Shown here: positions 4,560 through 5,868 of the stretch, one piece after another
How the letters are laid out: every line of letters starts with the position of its first letter
How positions within the stretch are numbered: position 1 is the stretch's first letter
From: Chloroflexota bacterium
GTDB taxonomy: Bacteria > Chloroflexota > Anaerolineae > Promineifilales > Promineifilaceae
Assembly (NCBI GenBank): GCA_020353135.1
Contig: CP070688.1
Span: forward strand, 3,656,244 to 3,662,111
DNA: 5,868 nt
Reading direction: 5' to 3'
Made by a program: the position numbers and the translations under genes
The notes under the pieces: model-generated
Database searches by the model: none
What the model saw: the letters and a program-made list of their open reading frames with translations, nothing else
What the model was told of the DNA's origin: nothing

Positions 4560-5868
4560 GTGAACCAGACAGAAAGCTTTCGTACCGTCAACCGTCGCGT
4601 GATGACCGCGTCCCTGATCATCAACCTGATCGGAGCCGTGGCCGCCGGCTCTTACCTGACCTACATCGACCCGCTGCCTTCAGAGATGCCGGCCGTGGAG
4701 GAAGTCGAGCCAATTAGGGCGATCGTGTTTAATTCGCTCCTGATCGGCGTTTTTGTGGTCGCGGTGATTATCAGCATCTGGAGCGGCCGGCGGATCGGCC
4801 GCTGGTACGAGCGGATACAAGGAGGCATGCCTGCGGAGTCGGCCCCTGATCCGGTCCGCCGAGCCGTCTTGAACGCTTCCGTTAGAGCGGCTGTTTTGAC
4901 GGCCGGCATGTGGCTGCTGGCTGGAACGATGGCCGGTCTCCAGGAGAGCAGTCTACGCATCTTTGTCGGCATGTCCCTGGTGGGCGGCATCGTCGCCACG
5001 GCCATCACCTTCTTCGCCCATGATTTGCTCTGGCGGCCGGTTATCCCGGTTTTCTTTCCTGACGGACGACTAAGCAGCGTCGACGCCTTTCACCTGCCGG
5101 TACTCGGCCGCCTGCTGATTGCCTTCTTCTTCATCGGCGTCTATCCGCTGGCCATCCTGGCCATGCTCACCTGGGGACGAGCCCAGGCCTTGCTGACCGC
5201 GCCCGATCCGGAAGCCGTGCTAAACAATCTTTTGGCCATGGAGATTTACCTGCTGATCGCCGGGGTAATGGCCAGTATTGGGCTGGCCCTTTTCGTGACC
5301 CGGGCTATCACCGGGCCACTGAACGACCTGCAGTCGGCCATGAAGCGGGTTGAAGAAGACGACCTCGTCGCGCAAGTCCAGGTGGTAACCGGCGACGAAT
5401 TCGGATACCTGGGCGAGCAATTCAATAAAATGGTCGCCGGACTGCGCCAGGCCCGCAAGCTGCGCAACCTGCTGGACCTTTACATCAGCCCCGAGGTGGC
5501 TCGCGAGGCGTTGCAAAGCGGCGCAGGGCTGGGCGGCAGCCAAACAGAATGTAGCGTGCTCTTCTCGGACATTCGCGACTTCACCTCTATCTCTGAACGA
5601 CTCGCGCCCGAGCAGTTGATTGCCCTTCTGAACCGCTACATGATGACCATGATAAACATCATCGTGAAAAATCAGGGCATCGTCAACAAGTTCGGCGGCG
5701 ATTCGCTGCTGGCCATCTTTGGCACGCCTCTTAACCCGGCTCAAGATCACGCCGCCCGGGCGGTGTATGCAGCCCAGGGCATGCAGCAAGCCTTGCGTGA
5801 ATTCAACCAGGCTCAACGGACTGGCCAGGGACCCGCGTTAGAAACCGGCATCGGCATCGCCACGGGCC
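4560..5868 (+). CDS. Membrane class III adenylate/guanylate cyclase with HAMP domain (3' end cut by window)
   Basis: 436 residues are visible and the frame is still open at the right edge. It would make a cyclic nucleotide, most likely cAMP, on the cytoplasmic face. Six hydrophobic segments (about 14-36, 54-74, 108-126, 132-153, 183-205, 226-248) lead into a HAMP domain (about 246-298, Pro253, and D279/E280 in the GDEFG turn). A linker with DLYISPEVAREAL (306-318) opens the cyclase domain. Both metal-binding aspartates are present: D337 in LFSDIRDFT and D381 in KFGGDSLLAIFG. K377 is at the position that contacts adenine in class III adenylate cyclases. The transition-state Asn/Arg pair falls beyond the window, so activity and ATP preference are likely, not shown. 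Six helices plus HAMP plus one cyclase domain is the layout of the mycobacterial Rv1318c/Rv3645 group. There is no recognised sensor domain, so the membrane part or a partner presumably senses the signal. AGGAGG 10 nt upstream supports the GTG start. Confidence 0.9.
   Translation, partial: MNQTESFRTVNRRVMTASLIINLIGAVAAGSYLTYIDPLPSEMPAVEEVEPIRAIVFNSLLIGVFVVAVIISIWSGRRIGRWYERIQGGMPAESAPDPVRRAVLNASVRAAVLTAGMWLLAGTMAGLQESSLRIFVGMSLVGGIVATAITFFAHDLLWRPVIPVFFPDGRLSSVDAFHLPVLGRLLIAFFFIGVYPLAILAMLTWGRAQALLTAPDPEAVLNNLLAMEIYLLIAGVMASIGLALFVTRAITGPLNDLQSAMKRVEEDDLVAQVQVVTGDEFGYLGEQFNKMVAGLRQARKLRNLLDLYISPEVAREALQSGAGLGGSQTECSVLFSDIRDFTSISERLAPEQLIALLNRYMMTMINIIVKNQGIVNKFGGDSLLAIFGTPLNPAQDHAARAVYAAQGMQQALREFNQAQRTGQGPALETGIGIATG

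Noticed and set aside
5220..5816. 198-codon minus-strand open frame
   Set aside because: It is antisense to the cyclase, whose conserved HAMP and catalytic motifs occupy the same bases; the long frame results from GC-rich codon bias.
1..5868. tRNA, rRNA, CRISPR, riboswitch or insertion-sequence ends
   Set aside because: I found no cloverleaf, conserved rRNA words, spaced repeat array, transposase sequence or terminal inverted repeats with target duplications.

Overview
This window looks like chromosomal DNA of a free-living, GC-rich bacterium (G+C judged by eye to be in the high fifties). The gene content fits an environmental Chloroflexota (Anaerolineae-type) genome: a DUF4153-like membrane protein, a methyltransferase relative, a c-type cytochrome lipoprotein and a six-helix HAMP/class III cyclase. 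The word CGGCCG is also strikingly frequent. This placement is an inference from protein style and word usage; no rRNA or other marker gene is present. I saw no tRNA, CRISPR array, transposase or phage gene.

Layout. The left part (1-3527) is coded on the minus strand. In transcription order it holds a 280-residue protein with two DUF1330/dimeric alpha-beta-barrel-like domains (2685-3527), a VOC (glyoxalase-fold) protein (2128-2499), the broken 5' end of a class I SAM-dependent methyltransferase gene (about 1918-2103), and an 11-helix membrane protein with an extra C-terminal domain (111-1712). The right part (3607-5868) is on the plus strand: a mono-heme cytochrome c lipoprotein with Met-rich segments and a duplicated C-terminal helical module (3607-4413), then a membrane adenylate/guanylate cyclase with a HAMP domain that runs off the right edge (4560-5868). 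The two arms diverge from a short intergenic region at 3528-3606.

The most unusual observation is in the methyltransferase remnant. The minus strand encodes a normal N-terminus up to the residues GPV. The next residues, which should be the SAM-binding motif I, are nonsense on that strand, yet the missing motif (PVLEIACGTG) reads perfectly on the opposite strand at the same place. A 15-base core (1935-1949) lies between perfect 9-base inverted repeats. Flipping that core on paper restores GPVLEIACGTGR in frame. This is a fossil micro-inversion, probably made by template switching at a quasi-palindrome.

A second pattern is a degenerate heptanucleotide tandem repeat (GAAGGAT)n. It occurs just downstream of the stop codons of two different genes (2628-2672 after the DUF1330-like gene, 4417-4444 after the cytochrome gene), with the G-rich strand matching the coding strand both times. 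A short AAATC-based repeat follows at 4504-4530.

The genes do not form one obvious pathway. The cytochrome and cyclase are co-oriented, 146 bp apart, and both are predicted at the cell envelope; a functional link is possible but unproven. The left-arm genes look like accessory or housekeeping genes of unknown role, with gene decay between the VOC gene and the membrane-protein gene.
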